A stretch of DNA of 64,000 nt from Roseomonas sp. (GCA_031180725.1 JAPSLO010000004.1:62001-126000); one strand, 5' to 3'; counted from the first letter of the stretch, positions 46,079 through 54,762 are shown. Notes: generated by a model not told the origin, from the sequence alone. Made by a program: numbers and translations.

Positions 46079-47059
46079 TTAATCCACCAGCTGACCGCTC
46101 GCTTCCAGCAGCGGCTTCCAGCGTGCGATCTCGGCCCGCCAGAAGGCCTGTGCTCCGGCCGGCGTGGTGCGTTCGCCGCTGGCCGGGCCGCTGCCGAGAT
46201 CGGCCATGCGCCGGCCCACATTCTCGTCCCGCAGCACGGCGTGCAGCGCGCGATTCAGTCGCTCCAGCACCGGCGCCGGCGTACCGGCCGGCGCGAACAG
46301 CATGTTCCAGCCCGACATGCGCATCTCCGGCAGCCCGGCCTCGGCCGTGGTCGGCACGCCGGGCAGAGCTGCGGTGCGCGCTGCCGTGGTGATCGCATAG
46401 CCACGGATCGAGCCGCCGCGGATCTGCTCCGCATTGTTCGTCGTCTGGTCGCAGCCCATGTCCAGCGTGCCGGCCATCAGGTCGTTCATCACCAGCGCAT
46501 TGCCGCGATAGGGAATCAGCGTCACCGGCGTGCCGATGGAAGAGACCAGCAGCAGGCTGCAGAGATGGCTGGTGGAGCCGACGCCGGCATTGCCAAGGTT
46601 GAGCCGCCGTCCCTCACGCCGCACCAGGGCGACGAGTTCGGCAAGATTCGACGCCGCCAGGTCCCGCCGCGAGATGATGGCCATCGGCACCTCGTTGACC
46701 AGGCCGATTGCTTGCAGCGCCAGGGGATCGAAGCTCAAGTTGCGCAGCAGGGTGGGGATGGTGGCCTGGGCCAGGCTGCCGAACAGGATCGTGTAGCCAT
46801 CCGGTCGCGCTGTGGCGACGCGGCCCTGCCCCAGTGCGCCGCCGGCGCCGGCGGCATTCTCCACCACCACCGGCTGACCCAGATCGGCGCCGAGCGCAGG
46901 CGCGATCAGGCGCGCAACGACATCCGCCGGCCCGCCGGGGGCGAAGCCCACCACCATGGTGATGGGCCGGTTGGGAAAGGCCGGTTGCGCCGCCGCACCC
47001 ACCGAGAGCCCAAGGGCTGCCACCAGGGCCAGCCAGGCCTTGCTCGCCGTCCACGCCAT
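46079..47059 (-). CDS. Bug/TctC-family periplasmic solute receptor
   Basis: A 326-residue receptor with signal peptide MAWTASKAWLALVAALGL through GAAAQ (about 25). Ligand loops: VVGFAPGGPADVVARLIAP, VVVENAAGAGGALGQGRVATA, NAGVGSTSHLCSLLL and IPYRGNALVMNDLMAG. An unusual CDQTTNNAEQIRGG replaces the common D-x-x-[ST]-[AS] loop, so its ligand may differ from those of its paralogues. It is monocistronic as far as can be seen, with a strong RBS (GGGGAGGAACGG). Confidence 0.92.
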   Translation of the reverse strand: MAWTASKAWLALVAALGLSVGAAAQPAFPNRPITMVVGFAPGGPADVVARLIAPALGADLGQPVVVENAAGAGGALGQGRVATARPDGYTILFGSLAQATIPTLLRNLSFDPLALQAIGLVNEVPMAIISRRDLAASNLAELVALVRREGRRLNLGNAGVGSTSHLCSLLLVSSIGTPVTLIPYRGNALVMNDLMAGTLDMGCDQTTNNAEQIRGGSIRGYAITTAARTAALPGVPTTAEAGLPEMRMSGWNMLFAPAGTPAPVLERLNRALHAVLRDENVGRRMADLGSGPASGERTTPAGAQAFWRAEIARWKPLLEASGQLVD

Positions 47060-47142
47060 TGCCGTTCCTCCCCTTCGTTACGAATATCCCACATGACGGG
47101 ATTACGGAATGCAAGGGGGATGGTCCGGCGCGCGTGGCTCGG

Positions 47143-47883
47143 TCAGGTTTCGGCGCCACCATTCACCTGGATCATCTGCGCATTCACATAGGCGCCGCCG
47201 TCGGAGACCAGCATGCGCACCACGGTCGCGATCTCGGCCGGCGTGCCCATGCGCCCGACCGGCACCTTCGCCACATAACCGTGGCGATGCGTCTGCACGC
47301 CTGGCTGGTCATCATCCGCGGCGATGGGGCCGGGCGAGATGGCGTTCACCGTGATGCCCTTCGGTCCGAATTCCTTGCCCAGCGCCTTGGTCAGCCCCCA
47401 GAGCCCGTGCTTGGCCACGGATACCGGCGCCCGCCCGGCATAGCCATGGATGGCGTTCATGCCGGTGAAGTTGACGATGCGGCCCCAGCCCTTCGCGATC
47501 ATCCCCGGCAGCAGCGCGCGGGAAAGCCAGATGGACGCTTCCAGGTCCACCGCCATCACACGGCGCCAATCCGCGGGCTCCGTCTCCAGGAAGGGCTTCG
47601 CCGGGCGCAGCGCGGCGTTGTTGACCAGCACATCCACCGTGCCGGTCACCGCCTGCGCTTCCTTGGCGATGCGCATGCAGGTTTCGGGGTCGCCGACATC
47701 GCCCATCGCCACCACCGCCTCCACGCCCAGCGCGCGGGCTTCGGCGGCCACGGACTCCGCGGCGGCGCGGTCCGAGGATCCGTTGATGACGACATTGAGA
47801 CCATCGGCGGCCAGGCCGAGCGCCACGGCGCGGCCGATATTGCGCCCGGCACCGGTGATCAGGGCGGTCCTGCAGGTGGACAT
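47143..47883 (-). CDS. Short-chain dehydrogenase-like protein lacking the catalytic Tyr
   Basis: A 246-residue Rossmann-fold protein. The cofactor motif is TALITGAGRNIGRAVALGLA, then LVNNAALRP and the C-terminal GITVNAISPGPIAADD are normal. At the active site the usual YxxxK reads VSVAK, so the Tyr is a Val, and the Ser position is Thr/Gly (VNFTGMNAIHG). It may be a divergent enzyme or a non-catalytic relative; sequences with VSxxKHGLWGL occur in a subfamily, as far as I recall. It lies downstream of the GMC oxidoreductase, 138 bp away. Confidence 0.87.
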   Translation of the reverse strand: MSTCRTALITGAGRNIGRAVALGLAADGLNVVINGSSDRAAAESVAAEARALGVEAVVAMGDVGDPETCMRIAKEAQAVTGTVDVLVNNAALRPAKPFLETEPADWRRVMAVDLEASIWLSRALLPGMIAKGWGRIVNFTGMNAIHGYAGRAPVSVAKHGLWGLTKALGKEFGPKGITVNAISPGPIAADDDQPGVQTHRHGYVAKVPVGRMGTPAEIATVVRMLVSDGGAYVNAQMIQVNGGAET

Positions 47884-48021
47884 GCGACGTTCTCCTTGGC
47901 TCCGTCCGCGCCCTTCAGGTGAATCATCCGCGCGGCGCTTGCAGGCATCAGAGCAGCCGGCCAGGTTTTCGGCGAGGGGGCGATGGCAGACCGGCCTCCG
48001 CCCCTCGCACCGCCAGCGATC

Positions 48022-49611
48022 TCAGACCTGGCTATGCCGCAGGAAATCCGCACAGCGTTCGCCGACCATCAGCGCCGCCGGCTGGATGTTCGGCGATGGG
48101 ATCAGCGGAAAGACGCTGGCATCCGCCACGCGCAGCCCCTCCACTCCGCGCACCCGCAATTCGGGGTCCAGTACCGCGCGCTCGTCGCTGCCCATGCGGG
48201 CGGTACCGCAGGGGTGGAACACTGTATTGGCGGTGGCGCGGATATTGGCCTCGATCGCCTCATCCGTCGTCGCCTCCGGGCCGGGGCGCAACTCCTCCTG
48301 CAACAGGTCGCGGAAAGGTGGCAGTGCGGCGATCTTCCGGCAGAAGGCGGCTGCGCCCAGCATCACGCGCAGGTCGTTCGGATGCTCCAGGTAGTTGGCC
48401 TGGATCACCGGCTTGTCGGCGGGATCAGGGCTGCGCAGCGTCAGCGTGCCGCGGCTGTCCGGGCGGCAGGGGCCGTAGTTCAGCATCACGCCGGGGAAAT
48501 CCGTCAGGCCCTGGCGGTAGTCGAAAGTGGCGAAGTTCACGAAGAGAAGCTGCGCTTCCGCTTCTTCCGCTCCCGGCGTCACGCGCAGGAAGCCGGTCGC
48601 CTCGCCGGCACCGATTGCCAGCGGCCCCTGCCGGCGCAGCAGCCACTCCAGGCCCATCGCCGCCTTACGCAATGGGCTCACCAGATGCTCGTTCAGCGTG
48701 CCGCAGGGCCTGGTGCGCCAGATGAACTTGGCAATCAGATGGTCCTGCAGGTTGCGCCCCACATCCGGACTGTGCGCCACCATGGGAATGCCGAAGCGCT
48801 GCAACGCCGCGCCATCGCCGATGCCTGAGAGCATCAGCAGCTTCGGCGTCTCGATCGCCCCGCAGCAGACCACCACGCTGCGTAGCGCGCGGAACTCGCC
48901 CTGCGCCGTCGCCACGCCGACGCAGCGCCTGCCTTCGAAGATCAGGCGCTGGACCTGCAGCCCGGTACGGACCCGGAGATTCGGCCGCGCCATCGCCGGG
49001 CGCAGATACATGCGCGCGGAGGAGGAGCGGAAACGCCCATCCACATTGAGCTGCACTGGCCCCACGCCTTCGATCGAGCCGCCGTCATTCACATCGCGGA
49101 AGCGCGGCAGGCCCGCGGCGATGGCGCTTTCCACGAAGGCGGCCGGCGCGGGTGCCAAGCGGCGCGGTTCGCAGACATGAATCGGGCCATTCGTGCCGCG
49201 CGCGTCGGAAGGTGGGCCGAGCCAGGTCTCCATGCGGCGGAAGAAGGGCGCCACCTGCTCATAGGACCAGCCGCGCGCGCCGGCCTGCGCCCAGCGGTCG
49301 TAATCGTGGGGCGAGCCGCGCAGGAAGACCAGGCCGTTCACGCTGCCCGATCCGCCCAGCACGCGCCCGCGCGGCCAGTGCATCTGCCGCCCATTCAGCC
49401 CGGGCTCGGGCTCCGTCATGAATTGCGGGTCGTAGATCCCGCTGCCGTAGAGCTTCGCATAGCCCGCCGGTAGCCGGACCCAGGGGCTGGAATCCGGCGG
49501 CCCTGCTTCCAGCAGCAGCACGCGCAGCCCGGCCTCCTCCGACAGCCGGGCCGCGACGACGCAGCCGGCGGAGCCGCCGCCGACGACGATGATGTCCGCC
49601 TGCTCGCTCAC
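48022..49611 (-). CDS. GMC-family FAD oxidoreductase, GTG start
   Basis: A 529-residue flavoenzyme of the choline-dehydrogenase-like GMC family. FAD-binding GGGSAGCVVAARLSEEAG lies at the N terminus; RGRVLGGSGSVNGLVFLRG is GMC signature 1 and VVVCCGAIETPKLLMLSGIG is signature 2. The catalytic His is in FHPCGTARMG, with the second active-site region PSPNIQPAALMVGE. Its substrate is an alcohol or hydroxy acid that cannot be read from sequence. The GTG start overlaps the stop of the upstream Bug gene (GTGA), so uptake and oxidation of the same compound is likely. Confidence 0.92.
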   Translation of the reverse strand: MSEQADIIVVGGGSAGCVVAARLSEEAGLRVLLLEAGPPDSSPWVRLPAGYAKLYGSGIYDPQFMTEPEPGLNGRQMHWPRGRVLGGSGSVNGLVFLRGSPHDYDRWAQAGARGWSYEQVAPFFRRMETWLGPPSDARGTNGPIHVCEPRRLAPAPAAFVESAIAAGLPRFRDVNDGGSIEGVGPVQLNVDGRFRSSSARMYLRPAMARPNLRVRTGLQVQRLIFEGRRCVGVATAQGEFRALRSVVVCCGAIETPKLLMLSGIGDGAALQRFGIPMVAHSPDVGRNLQDHLIAKFIWRTRPCGTLNEHLVSPLRKAAMGLEWLLRRQGPLAIGAGEATGFLRVTPGAEEAEAQLLFVNFATFDYRQGLTDFPGVMLNYGPCRPDSRGTLTLRSPDPADKPVIQANYLEHPNDLRVMLGAAAFCRKIAALPPFRDLLQEELRPGPEATTDEAIEANIRATANTVFHPCGTARMGSDERAVLDPELRVRGVEGLRVADASVFPLIPSPNIQPAALMVGERCADFLRHSQV

Positions 49612-50597
49612 GGCTCCAGCCGCACCCCGGTGCGGTCCACCACCTGGCGGAACTTCGCCAGCTCGGCGCGGAAGAAGGCCTCGGTGTCGCTGGTGGTGTT
49701 GGGCCGTGTCCAGGGCGCGACACCCGCCACAAGCAGGCGCTCACGCAACTGCGGGCTGGCGATCGCTTCCTGCACTGCGCGGTTCAGCTGCGCGGTGATG
49801 GCCGGCGGCAGGCCGCGCGGGCCGATCACGGCGAACCAGTTCTCCAGGTCGAAACCCGGCAGCGCGCCTTCGTTCAGCGTCGGGATATCAGGGAAGGAGG
49901 GGAAGCGCTCCAGCCCTGTCACGGCGATGCCGCGCACTCGCCCGTCGCGCACCTGCCCAGCGGCGGAAGCCAGTACGGCCACGCCCCACTTCGTCTCCCC
50001 GCGCGCGATGCTTTCCACCATCAGCCCGCCGGAGCGGTAAGGCACATGCGGGATGCGCCCGCCCAGGCCGAGTACGGAGGCGAACATCTCCGCCGAGAGA
50101 TGCGGCATGGAGGCGACGCCCGAGGAGGCGAAGGGCATCGCATCGCCCGGCCCCTCGCGCAGCCTGGCAATGGCTTCCTGCGGCGTGCGCGGACCGAAGT
50201 CGGGCGCGGCGACGAGGATCATCGGCCCGGTGCCGACCATCGCGACATGCGTGGCATCACCGATCGGGTCATAGCGCGTGCCGCCCGCCACCGCATTGGG
50301 CGCGAGCGCGTGCGACGAGGCCTCCACCAGCATCAGCGTGTGCCCATCCGCCTGCTGCCGCGTCAGCCACTCGCTGGCGATGATGCCCGCCGCGCCGGGC
50401 CGGTTCTCCACCACCACCCGCGCGCCATTGCCCAGGGCCGGCCCCAGCCGGTCCGCCAGCAGCCGCGCCGTGACATCGGTGGACCCGCCCGGCGCGAAGC
50501 CGGTGGCAAGTGTGATGGTGCGGTCGGGATAGGCCAGGGCGGGCCTGGCCACGACAGCGCCCAGGGCAAGCCCCAGGGCGGCGCGGCGCGTCAGCAT
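49608..50597 (-). CDS. Bug/TctC-family periplasmic solute receptor
   Basis: A 329-residue receptor. Signal peptide MLTRRAALGLALGAVVARPALA (about 22), ligand loops ATGFAPGGSTDVTARLLADRL, VVVENRPGAAGIIASEWL, and VPYRSGGLMVESIARG. It is first in an operon with the GMC oxidoreductase (4-bp overlap) and then the SDR-like gene, implying that it captures a substrate these enzymes act on. RBS GTGGAGGAACGAC precedes ATG 50597. Confidence 0.93.
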   Translation of the reverse strand: MLTRRAALGLALGAVVARPALAYPDRTITLATGFAPGGSTDVTARLLADRLGPALGNGARVVVENRPGAAGIIASEWLTRQQADGHTLMLVEASSHALAPNAVAGGTRYDPIGDATHVAMVGTGPMILVAAPDFGPRTPQEAIARLREGPGDAMPFASSGVASMPHLSAEMFASVLGLGGRIPHVPYRSGGLMVESIARGETKWGVAVLASAAGQVRDGRVRGIAVTGLERFPSFPDIPTLNEGALPGFDLENWFAVIGPRGLPPAITAQLNRAVQEAIASPQLRERLLVAGVAPWTRPNTTSDTEAFFRAELAKFRQVVDRTGVRLEP

Positions 50598-50793
50598 GTC
50601 GTTCCTCCACTGTCGTTGTTGGGCCGCAGCGTCGCCTCACGGACCGCAGAGGACAAGAGGGCTCCGCGCCGGCCCACACCCCGCACGCCCGCTTCGCCCC
50701 ACCGCGGTTGTGATGGCATCCGACACACAAGCCGCAGCCTTAGGATAGTATACAATATCCAGACAAAGATTGAGGGAGGAGAGGAAGAGTGTC
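50598..50793. promoter_or_regulatory. Divergent intergenic region with an AT-rich promoter-like element
   Basis: Near 50741-50760 the sequence TAGGATAGTATACAATATCC stands out as AT-rich, with a TATACAAT -10-like box facing the collagen-like gene. No convincing -35 was found. GAGGAAG gives a possible RBS ahead of ATG 50794. Confidence 0.4.
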
Positions 50794-51306
50794 ATGGCCT
50801 TGATCATCGGCAGCGACGGCCTGGATGCCCTTCTCGGCACCATTATTGACGCCGGGATCCTCGCGCGCGCCGGGGCAGACCTGGCAGCCAGCCCCGGCAA
50901 TGATGGATCGAATGGCAGAAGCGGCGCCGACGGCCAGGATGGCAGCAACGGCCGCGATGGGGCGAATGGCAGAAACGGCGCCGATGGCCAGGATGGTGGC
51001 AACGGCAGTAATGGGGCGAATGGCGGAAGGGGCGCCGATGACCTGGGTGGCGCCGCTGGCAGTCGCGGGCTGGGCGCTGAAGCCGGCGGGGCCGCCGACC
51101 TCTTCACATTCCGTCTCGGCGCCGACCACGCCCGGATTGAGAACTTCGAGAATGGCGTCGCCAGGCCCCCCATCGACAGCCTTGCCAGCGTGGATGACTT
51201 CGGCGGTCCACCCATTGGCACCGGCCCGACCGGCAACACCGCCTCGGTAGGCTCGCCGGTCGTTGCCGTCCCCGATCTCCACGCCAGCGACTACATCTTC
51301 ACCTGA
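50794..51306 (+). CDS. Collagen-like protein with RTX-type C-terminal domain
   Basis: A 170-residue acidic, Gly-rich protein. Residues 35-82 are sixteen uninterrupted Gly-X-Y triplets with Asp, Asn, Arg, Gln and Ser in X/Y (GNDGSNGRSGADGQDG, and so on), with no Pro. The C-terminal part (AADLFTFRLGADHARIENFE near 100-120, DSLASVDDF, and the end VPDLHASDYIFT) resembles the C-terminal module of RTX/serralysin-type type I secreted proteins, whose tails end in motifs like ADDFIF. No Sec signal is seen. TTG 50770 is a less likely start. Function unknown; secretion is inferred. Confidence 0.72.
   Translation: MALIIGSDGLDALLGTIIDAGILARAGADLAASPGNDGSNGRSGADGQDGSNGRDGANGRNGADGQDGGNGSNGANGGRGADDLGGAAGSRGLGAEAGGAADLFTFRLGADHARIENFENGVARPPIDSLASVDDFGGPPIGTGPTGNTASVGSPVVAVPDLHASDYIFT
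50896..51039 (+). repeat. Tandem repeats encoding Gly-X-Y triplets
   Basis: Imperfect tandem DNA repeats (units such as GCGAATGGCAGAAACGGCGC and CGATGGCCAGGATGG recurring) encode the sixteen Gly-X-Y triplets of the collagen-like protein. Copies differ at third positions and by short insertions. Confidence 0.8.
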
Positions 51307-51363
51307 AGGCCGGCGCGGTTTCGGCCAGGCCTGCGTGCCGCGACCGCCCCGCCCCCAGGCGAG

Positions 51364-52458
51364 TCAGCCGGCTTCGGGCACGCCCAGGCTGCGCGCCGTC
51401 TGCAGGATGCTCTCCCAGGTATCGGGCTGCAGCGGCACGCCCTTGGCCAGGCGCTCGGCGCGTGTCGCCGCTTCCTTGTCGCCGGGCGCCAGCACCGGCT
51501 GGGCAGGGTCGGCCGGGCGGCAAGCCAGCACCCAGTCCAGATAGACGCGGCCGGCCTCGTGGAACTCGGCCTCCGTGCCGAAGTGCTTCGGCGAGAGATA
51601 GAAGCTCAGCATCCCGTTGGAAATCCGCCCGCGGCCCTTCACCGGACCCGCGGTGCCGCCGCCGGTCAGCGCGCCGGCCAGCATCTCGCACATGAAGGCC
51701 AGGCCCGATCCCTTGTGATCACCGAAGGCGCGGATCGCGCCCTTGCCATTGGCGGGGTTGCGCGGCCCGACCGGCGGGTAGTCGCCATAGAGCGTGTGCG
51801 GATCGGAGGAGAGCCGGCCATCCGGCTCGATCAGGGCGCCTTCCGGCAGCTTCTTCCCGCCGTTGGAGGCGACCAGCACCTTGCCTTCCGCCACCAGGCT
51901 GGTAGCGAAGTCCAGCACCAGCGGGCGGTCCGGCAGGGGAACGCCAACGCTGAAGGGCGCGGTGGAGAAGCGCCGCTCCGTGCCGCCGAAGGGCGCCACC
52001 AGCGTGCTGCCCGCCACGTTCACAAAATGCACGCTGATCAGCCCGGCGCGGATGGCGGTCTCCGCATAGTCACCGACACGGCCGATATGGCCGGCATTGC
52101 GCAGCGCGATCACGGAGACGCCGTGCTGCCGGGCGCGTTCGATGCCCAGCTCCACCGCCTGCGGCGCCACCGTCTGGCCGAAGCCGAAATGCCCCTCCAG
52201 CAGCGCGAAGCAGCCGCCATCGGTGACGACCTCGGCGTTCTGACCTTTCCGCACATAGCCGGCCTGCAGCCATTCCACATAGCGCGGCACCCGCGCCACG
52301 CCGTGGCTGTCATGCCCGGCCAGGTTGGCCCCCAAGAGATGGGTGGAGATACGCCAGGCCTCGGCGCGGTCGCAGCCGGCGCCCTCGAAGATTGCGGCGA
52401 TGAAGGATTCCAGCTTGGCGGCTGGGACAAGCACATCGGTCGGCGCGGCCATCGGCAT
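51364..52458 (-). CDS. Ldh2/MdhC-family NAD(P)-dependent dehydrogenase
   Basis: A 364-residue member of the malate/L-lactate dehydrogenase family 2 (which includes ureidoglycolate and sulfolactate dehydrogenases). Blocks: HLLGANLAGHDSHGVARVPRYV in the N terminus (read HLLGANLAGHDSHGV), IALRNAGHIGRVGDYAE with the catalytic His, STAPFSVGVPLPDRPLVLDFATS and FGDHKGSGLAFMCEMLAGALTGG (read GDHKGSGLAFMCEML). Length is normal. The substrate is probably a 2-hydroxy acid. It converges on the collagen-like gene. ATG 52458 follows AGGAGAGGAA; ATG 52452 is an alternative. Confidence 0.92.
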   Translation of the reverse strand: MPMAAPTDVLVPAAKLESFIAAIFEGAGCDRAEAWRISTHLLGANLAGHDSHGVARVPRYVEWLQAGYVRKGQNAEVVTDGGCFALLEGHFGFGQTVAPQAVELGIERARQHGVSVIALRNAGHIGRVGDYAETAIRAGLISVHFVNVAGSTLVAPFGGTERRFSTAPFSVGVPLPDRPLVLDFATSLVAEGKVLVASNGGKKLPEGALIEPDGRLSSDPHTLYGDYPPVGPRNPANGKGAIRAFGDHKGSGLAFMCEMLAGALTGGGTAGPVKGRGRISNGMLSFYLSPKHFGTEAEFHEAGRVYLDWVLACRPADPAQPVLAPGDKEAATRAERLAKGVPLQPDTWESILQTARSLGVPEAG

Positions 52459-52548
52459 TTCCTCTCCTGCGGGGATATCTGGGCCCGGGCCGCGCAGGGC
52501 GTCCAGCCCCGGCCAGGCGGAGCGCGCCGGGAGGGGGAAGGTTGTTAT

Positions 52549-52563
52549 TGCGAATAACTCGCA
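52549..52563 (+). promoter_or_regulatory. Fur-like 7-1-7 operator ahead of the iron ABC operon
   Basis: TGCGAATAACTCGCA is a 7-1-7 inverted repeat with one mismatch, within the AT-rich stretch TTATTGCGAATAACTCGCAT. It lies 46 bp upstream of the binding-protein ATG. Form and position fit a Fur-family site. Confidence 0.6.
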
Positions 52564-52609
52564 TTATCAGAGGGCCCAGCACCTTCCCCGCTCCCGAAAG
52601 GTCTGCGCG

Positions 52610-53722
52610 ATGCTCCGTCGTGCCCTGCTGCTGGCTGCCATGGCTCTGGCCTCCCTGTCGGCCCCGCCCGTCGCGGCGCAGCCCCTTCGCGTCACTGATC
52701 TGGCCGGCCGCGAAGTGGTGTTGGAAAGGCCCGCGCGGCGCCTGCTGCTGGGCGAAGGCCGCTTCATCCATGCCATCGCCCTGCTGGAGCGTGAGAACCC
52801 GGCCGCCGTGGTGGCCGGCTGGATGGCCGATTTCCAGCGCCTCGACCCGAACGGCTACGCCCAGTACCGCGCCCGCTTCCCGGAGCTGGATCGCATCCCG
52901 CTGTTGGGCACCACCACCGCCGAGAGCTTCTCCGTGGAGCGCGCCCTGGCGCTGCAGCCTGACCTGGTGGTGCTGGGCCTGGGCAGCGGCCATGCCCCGG
53001 GCCGCGGCAACGCAGTGGTGGACCAGCTCGCCCGCGCTGGCGTGCCCGTGCTGTTCATCGACTTCCGCAACCACCCACTGGCCGATACCGGCCCCAGCCT
53101 GCGCGCGCTGGGTCAGGCGCTGGGCCGTAGCCGGGAAGCCGAGGAGTACCTCGCCTTCCATCAGGCGCATCTGGACCGCATCCGCGCCCGGCTGGAGGAA
53201 GCAAAGCCCGCCCGTCCCACCGTGCTGATGGAGATGCGCGCCGGCGGCAGCCGTCCTTGCTGCGGCTCGCCAGGCAATGGCAATCTGGGCGAGCTGGTGG
53301 AATTCGCCGGCGGCCACAATCTCGGGGCGGACCGCATCCCGGGCGTGCTCGGTCAACTCAACCTTGAATTCGTCGTTGCCTCCGACCCCGTCGTCTATGT
53401 CGCTACCGGCGGCACCAACTCGGATGGCACCTCTCCTGTCGTTGGCGCAGGCATTACACCGGAAGCGGCGCAAGCGGCGCTGGAAGGCACGGTGCAGCGT
53501 GCCGGCATCAGCAGCCTCACCGCCGTGCGCACTGGCCGCGCCCATGCGCTGTGGCACAACTTCTACAACAGCCCCTACAACCTGCTGGCCGTGGAAGCAC
53601 TGGCGCGCTGGATCCATCCGGAGATCTTCACCGATTTGGATCCCGCCGCGACGCTGGCCGAGATGAACAGCCGCTTCCTGGCGGTTCCGCTGGAAGGAAC
53701 CTTCTGGATCAGCCTGCGATGA
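52610..53722 (+). CDS. Siderophore-type iron ABC transporter substrate-binding protein
   Basis: A 370-residue periplasmic binding protein of the FecB/BtuF/FepB family. The signal peptide is MLRRALLLAAMALASLSAPP through VAAQ (about 24). Blocks: PLRVTDLAGREVVLERPARRL at the start of the mature protein, ALQPDLVVLG, VPVLFIDFRNHPLADTG and a late helix with HALWHNFYNSPYNLLAVEALARW. A Cys-Cys pair sits in GGSRPCCGSPGNGN. The Fur-like site upstream and permease/ATPase downstream make Fe-siderophore or haem uptake most likely. The exact ligand is unknown. Confidence 0.88.
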   Translation: MLRRALLLAAMALASLSAPPVAAQPLRVTDLAGREVVLERPARRLLLGEGRFIHAIALLERENPAAVVAGWMADFQRLDPNGYAQYRARFPELDRIPLLGTTTAESFSVERALALQPDLVVLGLGSGHAPGRGNAVVDQLARAGVPVLFIDFRNHPLADTGPSLRALGQALGRSREAEEYLAFHQAHLDRIRARLEEAKPARPTVLMEMRAGGSRPCCGSPGNGNLGELVEFAGGHNLGADRIPGVLGQLNLEFVVASDPVVYVATGGTNSDGTSPVVGAGITPEAAQAALEGTVQRAGISSLTAVRTGRAHALWHNFYNSPYNLLAVEALARWIHPEIFTDLDPAATLAEMNSRFLAVPLEGTFWISLR

Positions 53723-54762
53723 GTGTCGCCACCGCGGCACTAGGCTACCGCCACCTTCTCCTCCGGCGGAGCGCGCTGCTGCTGCTGCTGGCCGTGCTGC
53801 TGGCGACTTCCCTGGTGGCGGATGTGGCGACGGGACCCTCCTCGCTCGGTTTCAGCGACGTCGTGCGCGTGCTGCTGAACCCTGACGCCGCGGCACGGCC
53901 GCTGCGCGTCATCGTCTGGGATGTGCGGCTGCCCTATGCGGTGATGGCGGTGCTGGTGGGCGCGGCCCTGGCGCTTGCCGGGGCCGAGATGCAGACCGTG
54001 CTGAACAACCCGCTGGCCAGCCCCTTCACGCTGGGCGTGTCCTCCGCTGCCTCGCTGGGCGCGGCGCTGGCCATCGTGCTGGGCGTGGGCCTGCCCTGGC
54101 TGCCGCAGGACTGGCTGCTGACCGCCAATGCCTTCGTTTTCGCCTTCGGCTCCATGTTGCTGCTGCAGGCCTTGGGGCGGCTGCGCGGCGCCGGCGTGGA
54201 GGCGGTGGTGCTGTTCGGCATCGCGCTGGTCTTCGCCTTCAACGCCGCCGTCGCGCTGCTGCAATTCGTCGCCACCGAACAGGCGCTGCAGCAGCTTGTC
54301 TTCTGGTCCATGGGCAGCCTGGCGCGCGCCACCTGGCCACGCATCGCCGTCCTGGCGCTGGCGCTGCTGGCAGTGACCCCCTTCTGCGCCCGCGCCGCCT
54401 GGAAGCTCACCGCGCTGCGGCTTGGCGAGGAACGGGCGCTGAGCTTCGGCATCGACTCGCGAAAGCTGCGCAATGGCGCCTTCCTGCGCGTCAGCCTGCT
54501 GGCCGGCGTCTCCGTGGCCTTCGTGGGCACGATCGGCTTCGTCGGGCTGGTCGGCCCGCACGCCGCACGGCTGATGGTGGGGGAGGATCATCGATTCTTC
54601 CTGCCCGCCGCTGCTCTCTCCGGCGCCTTGCTGCTCTCGCTGGCCTCCATCGCCAGCAAGCTGGTGGTGCCGGGGCTGTTGGTGCCGATCGGCATCGTCA
54701 CCGCGCTGGTCGGCGTGCCGGTCTTCCTGGCGCTGGTCCTGACGCGCGGAAGGGCCGGCTGA
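53719..54762 (+). CDS. FecCD-family iron ABC permease
   Basis: A 347-residue permease of the BtuC/FecCD family with about ten helices. Diagnostic blocks: RLPYAVMAVLVGAALALAGAEMQTVLNNPLASPFTLGVSSAA (read RLPYAVMAVLVGAALALAG and NNPLASPFTLGVSS), and FVGTIGFVGLVGPHAARLMVGEDHR near 270. ATG 53719 overlaps the binding-protein stop. A single permease gene is usual for homodimeric systems of this type. Confidence 0.94.
   Translation: MSVATAALGYRHLLLRRSALLLLLAVLLATSLVADVATGPSSLGFSDVVRVLLNPDAAARPLRVIVWDVRLPYAVMAVLVGAALALAGAEMQTVLNNPLASPFTLGVSSAASLGAALAIVLGVGLPWLPQDWLLTANAFVFAFGSMLLLQALGRLRGAGVEAVVLFGIALVFAFNAAVALLQFVATEQALQQLVFWSMGSLARATWPRIAVLALALLAVTPFCARAAWKLTALRLGEERALSFGIDSRKLRNGAFLRVSLLAGVSVAFVGTIGFVGLVGPHAARLMVGEDHRFFLPAAALSGALLLSLASIASKLVVPGLLVPIGIVTALVGVPVFLALVLTRGRAG

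Noticed and set aside
50896-51039. Tandem repeat array considered as CRISPR
   Set aside because: Repeats are in phase with a reading frame, vary in length and have no spacers. They encode Gly-X-Y triplets.
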